Notes: generated from the sequence alone by a model not told the origin. 54,838 nucleotides of DNA from Bacteroidota bacterium (GCA_003249935.1 QKHT01000201.1:1-54838); one strand, 5' to 3'. Positions 7,928 through 17,730 are shown, counted from the stretch's first letter. Numbers and translations: made by a program.

Positions 7928-10648
7928 TTAGAAAATGGTGATTATTTTGTTGATCACATTATTGTTGCTCGAAATCCTGAACAAAAGCATGGTTTTTTTA
8001 CCGAGTTCATTTGTATCGATTGTCGTAACCGGTGAAATCAGTTTTTGAGAGTAGATCTTTTCGCCTAATAGCGTGAAAACCTGAAGTGTGGCATTGGTAT
8101 GGTTATCATCAATTTGAATGTTAACTACATTTTGTGCAGGATTTGGATAAATTGCAACATTTTGCAACGTATTATTGCGAACAGCCGATGGCGTAGTTGA
8201 TTCGAATTTTACCCAGTCGAGATCGAAGATGTCCTTTCCTCCCACAAAAACTAAGTATACATCCTGAATTCCGGAGACCGTCATATGGCCCGAAAACTGC
8301 TTGTATTGACACCATCCGCCTGTGTTTGTTATTGGAATTTCGCCAACTAATGGTCCATTTACTGCACCCAATCGGATTTCAATTTTCATCATATCCGTCG
8401 CAGTAACTCCCGAAGTAACGTTTACAATACATTTTGCATTGGTATTGGCAAAGTCGATATTTTTATACATAATCCATTCGCCACCATCTATTTGTCCTAT
8501 ATGTTGAACACAAAAAGGATCGTTTTTTAAACCTTCGGAAGCTTTGTTGTTTGCCTCGGCCTGAAATGTTTGGTATGCCGAAATAATGGGTAATACGTTG
8601 ATATTGGATGTTGCAGTTATTGTTTTATTGTCGCTGCTCGTAGCAGTTGTTGTGATAACGTGCTTTCCGGCGGTTACATTGTTTAATGTATACGTGTATG
8701 GAGGCTCAGAAAACGTTTTCTGAACTTTGCCATCAATAGCCAATACAACACTGGTAATACTCCCTTTCTCGTACCACGCATTCGCTTTTACTTCAACCAT
8801 ATCGCCCACTGTATATGTTGTATCATTTTTGGGTGAAATAATAGCAACAGTTGGATAGCTATTGGCTTCGAGTGGTTGAAGGACACAATGGTCGATATAA
8901 TAGTGCGATTGGTTAACTAAGCTTTCGGTTGGCGAAACAACGGTGAACCATGCATAATACATTTTTGACCAGGAAATGTCGACAATTGCTGATATTTCGC
9001 GCCATTCGGTGGTACTTAGCTCGATTGTTGGCGTTTTAAATTCTGGATCGGGATCGCCGGCAGGGGTAATTCCCTTGTCGCGCTTAATGTATACCGAAGC
9101 ATAGGCTTGAATTGGATTGCCGGGAGCTTGTTTTACCATAGCCGATATTTTATATCTACCCGGGCCATAAGCTAATAATTGTTGCGTGATGGTTTGTTTA
9201 CAGCCCTGATTAGAGTAACCGCTGTAACCTCGAATTACTTCGAGCGAACCGTTTCCCTGATACGATACTTGATTGTTGAACCATAAACCCGATACGTTCT
9301 CGACCCACGGATCTTTTCCCTCTTCGATGTTTGGATTTACCAAAACATTGTTGTCATCGCAATTGGTCAAACATTTCCCAATTAATTTGAATTGTCGGTA
9401 GCTTCGGTTTTTCTCCGTATCAACCGATTCGATCCGAATGGTATGGTTGCCTCTTGTAATATTTTTAATCGTTTGCTTTACAACGCCGCCTGTTGTGGTA
9501 ATGATTGCTTTTCCATCTAACAATACGATTGTTGAATCGACAGATGTTTCTTCATCGGTAGCCAGTACATCGAGCAAGTAATCGGAGCCTTCGTCGACTT
9601 TTGCATTTTGATAGGCCGAATTAATAGCAATATATGGGGCCGGCGTATCGTCGAAAAAAGTTTTATCTTTTGGTTCTTTTTCGCCACAAATAGTTCTGTT
9701 GCCCCACGTATTTAATTGGTAGGCATATTGGCGAACATTAATATATGAATTGGTGATGGTTAAGTCGAGACCACCGGATCCTCCTAAATCGAATAGTGAG
9801 GCTTGTGGAACATCGAAATGACAGTTCTTCATCGTAACCGTTCTTTTGTCGGTACCGGCACTCCATTGAAAAATCGGACAGGATCCTTCCCATTCGCCAC
9901 GACCCGAATTGCCAATTATGGTAACATTCTCGATATTTGCAACACAATTGCCATAAGTACCCCAACCAAATTGGAATGGTACTGAATTTAATATCATTTT
10001 GATGGTGCAATCTTTAACGGTAAGATCTTTGTAAATTTTTATCACATCGTCGCCTGTTTCGAAATAGCAGTTTGTAATGGTCGAAAAATGACCACCTTCG
10101 AAACCATCACTATGGTTTTTCCAGCCTCCCCGATCATCAATTATGTTACAATTGCTCATGTGTGCCGGCCGATCCCAACAACGTACCGCATACGCTCTGG
10201 CATTTTTTATAGTCAAATTATCGACAGATAATACAAAGTAGGTCCATTTTTTTTCCTCGGCCTGAATTTGGGCGTACTCTTGTTCTTTCCCTTCAACGCC
10301 TGCATTTAATGGCCATGCTTGTGTATGCGTTCCAAAAATTACTGAGGTGTTACGATCTTCACCTTGTATTAAAATTTTTCCGCTAACATGAAATGCGGCA
10401 TCAACGGTAACATTCGATTTTATGAAAATTTTGGTGACGGTAGCTGGTACATCCCAAATAAAATCCTTGGTTCCTTTAGCGGCAAATCGAACTTCGCCCG
10501 AAGCCGTTATGGTTACAATGCCTGTTGCTTGATTGTATTCGGCCTTGCCTGTATAATTCCTGATAAAATCATCGACGCTTTCTTGTGCAAATAGTGGGAT
10601 GAAAACCTGACTTATAAAAAGCCAAACGAAAATTAACTTTAATTGCAT
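7928..10648 (-). CDS. Secreted parallel beta-helix protein with CBM modules and T9SS tail
   Basis: A multi-domain exported protein of 906 residues. Signal peptide is 1-22. Residues about 25-340 form a right-handed beta-helix (pectin-lyase-like fold), visible in repeating turns such as VDNLTIKNARAYAV, MSNCNIIDD and ITNCYFETGDDVIKIY; the GDDVIKIY and QFGWGTYG stretches resemble the active-site region of GH28/GH49-type polysaccharide hydrolases, but no family is certain. Then come an Ig-like domain (about 350-425), a CBM4/9-like jelly roll (about 435-590), a second Ig-like domain (about 597-680), a CBM6 (about 690-815, FQAEANN to LDWVKFE) and a T9SS sorting domain (about 828-906, YPNPAQN). It leads the cargo operon and so is probably the main depolymerase; that function is inferred. 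Confidence 0.82.
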   Translation of the reverse strand: MQLKLIFVWLFISQVFIPLFAQESVDDFIRNYTGKAEYNQATGIVTITASGEVRFAAKGTKDFIWDVPATVTKIFIKSNVTVDAAFHVSGKILIQGEDRNTSVIFGTHTQAWPLNAGVEGKEQEYAQIQAEEKKWTYFVLSVDNLTIKNARAYAVRCWDRPAHMSNCNIIDDRGGWKNHSDGFEGGHFSTITNCYFETGDDVIKIYKDLTVKDCTIKMILNSVPFQFGWGTYGNCVANIENVTIIGNSGRGEWEGSCPIFQWSAGTDKRTVTMKNCHFDVPQASLFDLGGSGGLDLTITNSYINVRQYAYQLNTWGNRTICGEKEPKDKTFFDDTPAPYIAINSAYQNAKVDEGSDYLLDVLATDEETSVDSTIVLLDGKAIITTTGGVVKQTIKNITRGNHTIRIESVDTEKNRSYRQFKLIGKCLTNCDDNNVLVNPNIEEGKDPWVENVSGLWFNNQVSYQGNGSLEVIRGYSGYSNQGCKQTITQQLLAYGPGRYKISAMVKQAPGNPIQAYASVYIKRDKGITPAGDPDPEFKTPTIELSTTEWREISAIVDISWSKMYYAWFTVVSPTESLVNQSHYYIDHCVLQPLEANSYPTVAIISPKNDTTYTVGDMVEVKANAWYEKGSITSVVLAIDGKVQKTFSEPPYTYTLNNVTAGKHVITTTATSSDNKTITATSNINVLPIISAYQTFQAEANNKASEGLKNDPFCVQHIGQIDGGEWIMYKNIDFANTNAKCIVNVTSGVTATDMMKIEIRLGAVNGPLVGEIPITNTGGWCQYKQFSGHMTVSGIQDVYLVFVGGKDIFDLDWVKFESTTPSAVRNNTLQNVAIYPNPAQNVVNIQIDDNHTNATLQVFTLLGEKIYSQKLISPVTTIDTNELGKKTMLLFRISSNNNVINKIITIF

Positions 10649-11025
10649 TGTATTGATTTGTTTTAAAATAATTTAAATCGATAAGCAATTTTAGCTGAAT
10701 ATAGGATACATGAATTGTCAAGACGGTTTTAATAATTATCATAGCGTATTTTAATCGCGATTTTACAAAGTACCGGATTTAAAATTTGTATAAATGAAAA
10801 CATTTGAATGTTACATGTTTGAGGTTTATTGAACATATGTTGTAACCATACGTAAAGCGTTATGTCCGTTGTTTTCAGGTATAGCTTTTGAATACAATGA
10901 ATATGCTAACACATGCGAAAAATTGAGGATACTCAAATCTTTCGCTTACCTGAAACACTTACGGCGAAAGAGATTTTAATTTGCGGGGGAGACTTTATAT
11001 CGTTTACAAATGGCAGGGATTGTGG
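10649..11025. promoter_or_regulatory. Gene-free 377-bp region upstream of the T9SS cargo operon
   Basis: No gene fits here. It must hold the promoter of the minus-strand cargo operon and the 3' end of the hybrid regulator gene. No TAnnTTTG element is present in the right orientation, so transcription probably needs an activator. Two structures stand out: a 9-bp inverted repeat (TTTCAGGTA at 10873-10881, TACCTGAAA at 10947-10955) and an 8-bp stem (TCTTTCGC at 10938-10945 with GCGAAAGA at 10964-10971) that has no T-run after it and so is not a typical terminator. Confidence 0.45.
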
Positions 11026-14000
11026 CTATTGTTTTTCGGCCAAAAATTCGCGAGGCGTCTTTTTGTAAACGGTCTTAAATTCACGGGTAAAATTAGAGGC
11101 CGACATTCCAATAAATGTTGCTGCTTCGTTTATTAATCCATCGTTATTCATAAGATACTGTATTCCAAGTTTTAAACGTACTTGTTTTACAAATTCTGCG
11201 GGTGTTAACTGTGTCGCCTCTTTTACTTTTTCAAAAAAGATTGATCGGGAAAGACCTAAATGAGTATACAAAAGTTCCAGACTGAAATTTGGTTCTGCCA
11301 TGTTGGCTTTGATTAACGAAATTAGCTTTTCGGTAAATGCAACATGACCTTTTTCTGTGGTAAACGATTTAGCATTCAAAACAGCGTCGTTTGTGTATTT
11401 TGCGATGAGCGTATCTCTGTTTTGAATAACCGAATTAGCTTTTTTAACCAAATATTCGAGCGAAAAAGGTTTCGAAATATAGTCGTCGGCACCATTTTCA
11501 ATGCCTTTTAGCTTATCTTCAATTTCCGTTTTTGCTGTTAGTAAAATAATCGGAATATGGCAGGTGTCAAAATCTTCTTTTATGGTTTGACAGAGCTCAA
11601 GTCCATCGGCAATTGGCATCATAACATCCGAAATGATTAAATCGGGCATCTTTTGTTTTGCCATTTCGATTCCAACACGGCCATTTTCGGCCGAAATTAC
11701 AAAAAAGTCCTGCGAGAGTTTTGCGTTTAAATAATTTCGCAATTCGATATTGTCTTCAACGATTAAAATAGTACGTTTTTTTTCAAATGGTTCGCTATGG
11801 TCAATGACCGTTTGCATCTCTATTGTTTCGGAATATTCGATCTGTTGAGGAGAGAAAAATCGATGATTATCCGAAAAGTCGATATTCTTTTCAATTTCAT
11901 TTTCGAGCGGCGTTACTTTTGGAAATGAAATTAGAAAATCGGTACCAACACCGCTTTTGCTTGTAATTATAATTCGACCATTTAATAATAAAACCAAATT
12001 TTTCAGCAGCGCTAACCCAATCCCGTATCCAACATGATTTTCGGTGTTCTGATTGTAAAATCGATCAAAAATCAATGGTAAACTCTCTTCGTTAATGCCA
12101 ATTCCCGAATCGCTAACTAAAATACTATAATGTGGATTGTCGAAATTTTCGGATACAATTTCGTATTTGTATTTATTTTTATCGATAATATTGGTTGGAA
12201 GCTCGCCTGCGATTACAGTTACCGATATTTTGCGAATTTTTTTAACCGATTTGAATGCATTCGAAAGTAAATTGTACAGTATGGTTTCGAGTTTTACAGC
12301 ATCAATCCATGTTTCTAACGGATGCTTCAAAAGGTTTACACTCAATTCTATTTCCGATTTTTGTGCCGGAATAATAAACGATCCTACGATATTATTGATT
12401 ACCTGATTGATATTTAATTGACTATACGATACTTTATCGAGACCACTTTCGGTTTTACGAAATTGTATCAGTTGATCGACAAGCCGAAGCAAGCGATTGG
12501 CGTATTTTAAAGCAAGATTTAACGAATAACTGGTTTCGCGCGACCTGCTTTTGCTTTTTAACTCAAGTAGTGGCGAAATAATAAAGGTAAGCGGTGTACG
12601 AAATTCGTGTGAAATGTTGGTGAAAAACTGAAGTTTCGTGTTTAATAATTCCTCTTTTTTCTTTTCCTCTATTTCAACCAATTTTAATTGATGCTGTGCT
12701 TTGTAAAGCCTGTACTGATTGTAATAGATGGAGACCAAAAGGGCTAAAAATAGTACGACATATATGATATAAGCAAACGAACTTTGCCACCACGGAGGGG
12801 TAATTTTAACCAACAATGTTGCGCATTCGTCAAACCATAACTGATCGTTATTTGTTCCCCAAACTTCGAATGTGTATGTCCCATACGGCAAATTGGTATA
12901 TTTAGCCTCGTTTTCGCCCGGCTTAGTAGTTTTCCAATCATTATCAAATCCTATCAATCGATACTTAAAGATATTATTAATGCTATTTGCATAGTGCATC
13001 GAGGCAAACCGCAAGGCAAAATCGTTTTGACGATAATTGAGTGTTATTTTTTTTGTATATGTTATTTGCTCTTTTAGTATGGCATTTTTTTGAAATGAGG
13101 GTTTAATCGGAATGCCGTTCACTAACAGTGTGGTTATCACTACATTCGATTTTATTCTATTGGGTTCTATTTTGTTGGGATCGAAATAAGTTATTCCATC
13201 TACGCCACCAAAATAGAGTATGTTACTTTTGCTTTTAAAACACGAAGTTACCTTAAAGGCCTCAACTTTAATGCCATCATTCGTATTGTAATTAATAAAT
13301 CGATTGTTTATTGTGTCGAAAACCGAAAGCATATTGCCGGCACACCAAATTCGCCTTTTATCGTCTATGAGTAAACCCTCAACATCGTTAGAAGGTAAGC
13401 CATTTTTTATGTCGTAATATGAAGCTTTATATTCGCCATAACCATTTTTATCGACCTTGTTGCCCGATATCACAACTTTGTTTAAGCCGCCACCAAGCGT
13501 TCCTAAAAAATAGGTGCTGTCGTTATATTTTGCTATGGGGAAAATCATATTCGACGATATGGAGGCTGGCAAACTTCTGTTGCCTTTGTATTTTATAATT
13601 TTATCCACATTCCCTTTTTTATCGAGCAAAATACGGTTAAAACCATTGTTGGTCGTAGCCAGTATTTCGTTTTTTGCAGTATCCGATAAAATAAAGTTGA
13701 TTTTTTGCGAGGTTAATAATTCCGAATGGTTATTATTGATTGAGCTAAATTTTCGTTTGCCATTCGACGTTATGTCTACAATTACTATCCCCTCGTTAGA
13801 AGAACCTAACCATGTTTTTCCAAATTTGTCGAATGCAATAGACGGAAAAAGATCTGCATTTATCCCATTGTCGATAAGTTCTTGAATGGTAATGTAACTA
13901 AATAGTCGGGTGTGTTTATCATATATTTCTACGCCAAGGTTGGTCCCGATCCAAATTTTTCCGTCGCCATTACCCGAAATACAATGAATGTTTTTCTTGG

Positions 14001-15321
14001 GCAAGTTTACAATATCGTTGAGTTGATAAAAATTCTCACTCTTGCCATTTAATTTGTTAAAAAGTGCTATGCCACTGGTCGATCCAAACCATAATTGACC
14101 ATCTTCATCTTCAAAAATTGTTCTGATTGATTTTCCTTGAGGATAATAGCCCGTTGCAGAAGTTTTGGACGATATCCAATTAAAGGGTTTTTGATTTAAA
14201 TCTATAATATAGAGATTATTTTCGTATGAACCTACAAATAAACAACCCGACCGATCGAGCATTAGTGTTGTAACGGTCAGCGAATTAAGATTAAAATCCT
14301 CGTCTGTGTTTGTACTGTTGTATAATACATCAGGGTATTTAAAGTCGGTGTAATTTTTGGCATGATGGATGAATCCGTTAGAAAAAAACCAATAATCACC
14401 ACTATATTTCGATTGTGTAATTGAAGTGAAGTAAGAATATTCAAAAATTTTTCTGTCTTGAAAAACGCGTGGCTCCATCCTTTTTTCCATTACCAGATCG
14501 ATTTTTGTATGTTTATTTTCGGTTAACGAAAGTTTATGAAACATCACGTTATTCGAATTACTATAAATAAGTAAGCCATCGTTATTGATGTAAATGTTAG
14601 CAATAAAGTTTTTCCACCCATCAGGCTTCCAATCTACATAGTTGTAAAACAGACCAACATATTCTATATTTCTACCGTTTTTGTGTAACTGAATCAGGCC
14701 GTTATAGGTTGCAATCCATATATTTTTAAACTGATCTTCGATAATATCGTTAAAATTTAAATCGCCCATGTTTTGAGGAAAATTCAGGATTTCGTTGTCC
14801 CCAACTATTTTAATATTGGAAGGTTCTCTGTCGTCGAGAACCATAACTTTATTCGATTCCAATACCCATTTTAAGTTATCCGAGTCTATAAAAATTTTCT
14901 TAAATGGGTGCGTGTTTAATGCGGTGTAGTTCGCATTTTTGTTGTTAGCGGAAAGTGGGATGAAACACTCTCTTCTTAAATCAAATTGTCCAATGCCACC
15001 ATCGGTCGCCATCCAAAGCTTTTCGTTTTTTATTGCAATTTGTTGAATACGGTTTTGTGTGGATGGACGCGTAGTATCGGTACTAAAGAACTGATTAAAT
15101 CCATAGCCATCGTAACGATTTAATCCATTAAACGTTCCGAGCCATATAAAACCAACACTATCCTGCGCAATGGATAATACATCGGTATGACTTAACCCAT
15201 CACGAAGTTTTAGTCGTTTAACCCTGTAATGTAATTCATTTCCGTATGTCGCAAAAATAGTTGTTAAAGCAAACCAAAGAACTATTGATAATGTATACCG
15301 ATTTCCTATTTTATGCATCAT
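11026..15321 (-). CDS. Hybrid two-component system sensor/AraC regulator (HTCS)
   Basis: A one-protein signalling system of 1431 residues. After a signal peptide, residues about 30-760 form two beta-propellers from Reg_prop repeats (SIAQDSVGFIWLGTFNGLNRYD is the first). A Y_Y_Y domain (about 765-840) and one membrane helix (848-868) follow. The cytoplasmic part has a HisKA domain with His905 in NISHEFRTP, an ATPase domain (NLLSN near 1017-1021, SDSGIGI, GYGIGLAL), a receiver domain starting near 1184 with Asp1232 in ISDVMMP, and an AraC-type DNA-binding domain (about 1331-1431). Such proteins sense oligosaccharides in the periplasm and switch on the adjacent degradation genes. Position suggests the T9SS cargo operon as target and perhaps the sulfatases. 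A TAGTTTTG element (15354-15361) 33 bp upstream may be its -7 box, but no -33 TTG is at the right distance. Confidence 0.95.
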   Translation of the reverse strand: MMHKIGNRYTLSIVLWFALTTIFATYGNELHYRVKRLKLRDGLSHTDVLSIAQDSVGFIWLGTFNGLNRYDGYGFNQFFSTDTTRPSTQNRIQQIAIKNEKLWMATDGGIGQFDLRRECFIPLSANNKNANYTALNTHPFKKIFIDSDNLKWVLESNKVMVLDDREPSNIKIVGDNEILNFPQNMGDLNFNDIIEDQFKNIWIATYNGLIQLHKNGRNIEYVGLFYNYVDWKPDGWKNFIANIYINNDGLLIYSNSNNVMFHKLSLTENKHTKIDLVMEKRMEPRVFQDRKIFEYSYFTSITQSKYSGDYWFFSNGFIHHAKNYTDFKYPDVLYNSTNTDEDFNLNSLTVTTLMLDRSGCLFVGSYENNLYIIDLNQKPFNWISSKTSATGYYPQGKSIRTIFEDEDGQLWFGSTSGIALFNKLNGKSENFYQLNDIVNLPKKNIHCISGNGDGKIWIGTNLGVEIYDKHTRLFSYITIQELIDNGINADLFPSIAFDKFGKTWLGSSNEGIVIVDITSNGKRKFSSINNNHSELLTSQKINFILSDTAKNEILATTNNGFNRILLDKKGNVDKIIKYKGNRSLPASISSNMIFPIAKYNDSTYFLGTLGGGLNKVVISGNKVDKNGYGEYKASYYDIKNGLPSNDVEGLLIDDKRRIWCAGNMLSVFDTINNRFINYNTNDGIKVEAFKVTSCFKSKSNILYFGGVDGITYFDPNKIEPNRIKSNVVITTLLVNGIPIKPSFQKNAILKEQITYTKKITLNYRQNDFALRFASMHYANSINNIFKYRLIGFDNDWKTTKPGENEAKYTNLPYGTYTFEVWGTNNDQLWFDECATLLVKITPPWWQSSFAYIIYVVLFLALLVSIYYNQYRLYKAQHQLKLVEIEEKKKEELLNTKLQFFTNISHEFRTPLTFIISPLLELKSKSRSRETSYSLNLALKYANRLLRLVDQLIQFRKTESGLDKVSYSQLNINQVINNIVGSFIIPAQKSEIELSVNLLKHPLETWIDAVKLETILYNLLSNAFKSVKKIRKISVTVIAGELPTNIIDKNKYKYEIVSENFDNPHYSILVSDSGIGINEESLPLIFDRFYNQNTENHVGYGIGLALLKNLVLLLNGRIIITSKSGVGTDFLISFPKVTPLENEIEKNIDFSDNHRFFSPQQIEYSETIEMQTVIDHSEPFEKKRTILIVEDNIELRNYLNAKLSQDFFVISAENGRVGIEMAKQKMPDLIISDVMMPIADGLELCQTIKEDFDTCHIPIILLTAKTEIEDKLKGIENGADDYISKPFSLEYLVKKANSVIQNRDTLIAKYTNDAVLNAKSFTTEKGHVAFTEKLISLIKANMAEPNFSLELLYTHLGLSRSIFFEKVKEATQLTPAEFVKQVRLKLGIQYLMNNDGLINEAATFIGMSASNFTREFKTVYKKTPREFLAEKQ

Positions 15322-15560
15322 TCAAAGTGGTTCCTTTATAGTTGATAATGATACAAAACTATAAAATTTGAGATGAATTAAAATTTGTCATACCATTTTT
15401 ATTCTAATACGATTGGCGTATCGATTGAATCTTTTGGTATAATGGATGGATAAACGTTGATTCGCTCTGCTTTATGTGTAAATTGTTTAATCGCAATTCT
15501 TTTTAATCTATTGATTATCAGGTGTGATACTAATTGTTGTGTTAAAATAAATTAATTGTG

Positions 15561-15590
15561 TTGTGTTTACGATATCCTGTTGTAATTTTG
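15561..15590 (+). promoter_or_regulatory. Promoter of the tetR-efflux operon
   Basis: TTG at 15561-15563, a 19-bp spacer and TAATTTTG at 15583-15590 match the Bacteroidota housekeeping promoter. Transcription should begin near 15597. This places an upstream in-frame ATG at 15558 outside the transcript and fixes 15624 as the TetR start. Confidence 0.7.
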
Positions 15591-15604
15591 CTGCACAAAA
15601 TAAA

Positions 15605-15618
15605 TGAATACTCATTCA
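15605..15618. promoter_or_regulatory. Probable TetR operator
   Basis: TGAAT-ACTC-ATTCA is a perfect 5-bp inverted repeat with a 4-bp centre, lying about 8-21 nt after the predicted transcription start and ending 5 bp before the tetR start codon. Its TGAAT/ATTCA arms are of the kind bound by many AcrR/FadR-like TetR proteins. A dimer bound here would block its own operon. Confidence 0.65.
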
Positions 15619-15623
15619 CTTAT

Positions 15624-16208
15624 ATGGCAAAGCAAGTAGATAGTTCAAAAATGGATCGTATTCGCGAAAAAACCATGGATACTGTGGTTGAACGCGGATA
15701 TGGTGGTGCCTCGATTTCGCTCATTGCTAAAGGTGCCGAAGTGTCGGAGGGTTACCTATATCGGTTTTATAAAGGGAAAAGCGAATTGGTAAACGATTTA
15801 CTCAACACCAATGTGCTCGAAATAAGCAATCATATAGAAGACCTCACAACCGATTTTGCGACAATAAAGGATATTATGGCCTACTTAGTCCGTTATTTTT
15901 TCGAAAAGGCAAAGGAAAATCCGAGGCAAATTAAATTCTTATTTGTACTTATGAATGATTATGCTTTTTCTGTTGGGCAACCACAGCTAAACAGTATTAA
16001 GAGGCTTTGCGAAAAGATTATAGCTATAGGGCAAACCACGGGCGAAATTAGCGATCACATTAAACCATTGGATGTGTACTTAATGGGTGTGGTAATGCCG
16101 ATTCAGTACCTTAATCTTCAGTTCAAACAAATTTTCGACGATTGCATCTGGACCGATGCCGATCGCGACAGGCTTATAGCAACTATTCTCATGATATTAC
16201 AAAAATAA
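15624..16208 (+). CDS. TetR/AcrR-family transcriptional repressor
   Basis: A 194-residue ligand-responsive repressor. The N-terminal helix-turn-helix is plain: MDRIREKTMDTVVERGYGG, then ASISLIAKGAEVSEGYLYRFYKGKSEL, the TetR signature. The C-terminal all-helical part is the ligand pocket and dimer interface. The start at 15624 (MAKQVDSSKM) is chosen because a consensus promoter and operator lie between it and the upstream in-frame ATG at 15558. Only 10 bp separate its stop from the tolC-like gene, so it is the first gene of the pump operon and regulates itself together with the pump. The inducing compound is unknown. Confidence 0.92.
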   Translation: MAKQVDSSKMDRIREKTMDTVVERGYGGASISLIAKGAEVSEGYLYRFYKGKSELVNDLLNTNVLEISNHIEDLTTDFATIKDIMAYLVRYFFEKAKENPRQIKFLFVLMNDYAFSVGQPQLNSIKRLCEKIIAIGQTTGEISDHIKPLDVYLMGVVMPIQYLNLQFKQIFDDCIWTDADRDRLIATILMILQK

Positions 16209-16218
16209 TTATAAACAG

Positions 16219-17712
16219 ATGAAGCGAATATTGTATCCGGTTACATTTTTTGCTATGATGGCATTGCCGTTATGGGGACAAAAGTACCTCTCTTTTCCCG
16301 ACGCTTTGCTCCTGCTTAAAGGTAACAGTCACGTTTTAAAGCAAACAGAATTTTTGCAAAAGGAGAAGCAGGCCGAAAACATGGCCAATAAAGGACTACG
16401 ATTACCAAATGTATCGCTTAGTGCCAATTACATGGCCATGAGCGAGAACCTCGAATTGGATCTTACGCCTGTAAAAGATGCCATCACGCCGTTGTACTCG
16501 TCGTTGAGTAAATATGGAACGTTTTCGGGTGTGCCAAATCCCGATCCAAATACCAATGTGGCGATGCCTTATTTGCCCGATAATATTTCTACTGCTGCCG
16601 TTCGCGACAAGCTGAGTAAAGGCCTGGATGCGGTAAATAGCGGTGAATGGGTTAAAACCATTCAGGAGAAACAGTTTGCCACGGTAAATGCCGGTTTTGT
16701 ATGGCCGTTGTATACCGGGGGTAAAATAAATGCAGCCAACAAGGCCTCGCAATTGCGTTGCAACGAGGCCGATGAGATAATGCGTCAGCGCGATGGTGAA
16801 GTGATTAATGAATTGGTTGAACGCTATTTTGGTCTGAAACTGGCTCAATCGGTAGTTGAGGTACGTAAAACCGTTTACAATGGTTTGCAACAGCATTTTT
16901 CGGATGCCCAAAAATTGCGCGACAACGGTATGATTGCCGACGCTGAGCTGTTGCATGCCAAAATGTTTTTTTATGAAGCCGATCGCGAACTCAAAAAATC
17001 GGTACGCGAAGCCCGGATTGTGGCCGATGCGCTTCAAAATACGCTGGCCGTGGCATTTACAGATAGTATTGTGCCCAACGATCCGTTGTTTGTAATTAAC
17101 GATATTCAGCCGCTCAACTGGTTCAGCCAAAAAGCCACAGATAAAAATCCGCAACTGGCGCAGGTAGAGCTTAAAAAATCGCTCGCATTGCAGGGCATTA
17201 AAGCCGCAAGGGCCGGCTTGATGCCTACGGTTGCTGCCATGGGAACTTACGATTTGGCCAATTACAAACTTTCGCCCTATATGCCCGAGTGGGTTGTGGG
17301 TGTCGGATTGCAATGGACATTGTTTGATGGTGCTACTGCGGCACGAAAACTGAAGGCCTCGAAGTTGGTATTTGAACAGGTACAGCAAGCCGATATGAAG
17401 GCCAATAGCGATGTTGGCACAGGTGTAACAAAATATTATCAGGAGATGATGTCGGCCAAAGAGCAGGTGGAGCAAATGCAAACTTCGCTCGATTTTGCTA
17501 CTGAATATTTGCGCATCCGCGAACGGGCTTTTAAGGAAGGTATGGCTACATCGACCGAAGTGGTGGATGCGCAACTTAATCTGGCTAAGGTTCGAACCGA
17601 AAGATTGTCGGCCGTGTACAAATTCGATGTGTCGATGATGCGGTTGTTGCAGATTTGCGGCATACCGGAATGGTTCGAACAGATGAGACAAACAGGTATT
17701 GTAATTAATTAA
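16219..17712 (+). CDS. TolC-family outer-membrane efflux protein
   Basis: The outer-membrane channel of a tripartite exporter, 497 residues with a signal peptide (about 1-20). Two long alpha-helical hairpin repeats are visible (for example NELVERYFGLKLAQSVVEVRKTVYNGLQQHFSDA and the matching C-terminal QMMSAKEQVEQMQTSL region with RERAFKEGMATSTEVVDAQLNLAKV), as expected for TolC. It is cotranscribed with the TetR gene (10 bp gap) and the HlyD gene (18 bp). Base composition of this operon is visibly richer in G and C than the AT-rich hybrid regulator gene next door, which might reflect a different origin. Assignment to the family is firm; the exported compound is not known. Confidence 0.93.
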   Translation: MKRILYPVTFFAMMALPLWGQKYLSFPDALLLLKGNSHVLKQTEFLQKEKQAENMANKGLRLPNVSLSANYMAMSENLELDLTPVKDAITPLYSSLSKYGTFSGVPNPDPNTNVAMPYLPDNISTAAVRDKLSKGLDAVNSGEWVKTIQEKQFATVNAGFVWPLYTGGKINAANKASQLRCNEADEIMRQRDGEVINELVERYFGLKLAQSVVEVRKTVYNGLQQHFSDAQKLRDNGMIADAELLHAKMFFYEADRELKKSVREARIVADALQNTLAVAFTDSIVPNDPLFVINDIQPLNWFSQKATDKNPQLAQVELKKSLALQGIKAARAGLMPTVAAMGTYDLANYKLSPYMPEWVVGVGLQWTLFDGATAARKLKASKLVFEQVQQADMKANSDVGTGVTKYYQEMMSAKEQVEQMQTSLDFATEYLRIRERAFKEGMATSTEVVDAQLNLAKVRTERLSAVYKFDVSMMRLLQICGIPEWFEQMRQTGIVIN

Positions 17713-17730
17713 GCTGAAAAATATAACGAC

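Noticed and set aside
7928-10648. Iota-carrageenase (GH82)
   Set aside because: The fold is similar but remembered GH82 motifs do not line up.
15558-15623. Extended N-terminus of the TetR protein
   Set aside because: The promoter and operator lie within this stretch, so it is not translated.
16402-17691. A 429-codon antisense ORF inside the TolC gene
   Set aside because: Its composition (rich in His, Cys, Arg, Phe) is not protein-like and TolC is a clear full-length match on the other strand.
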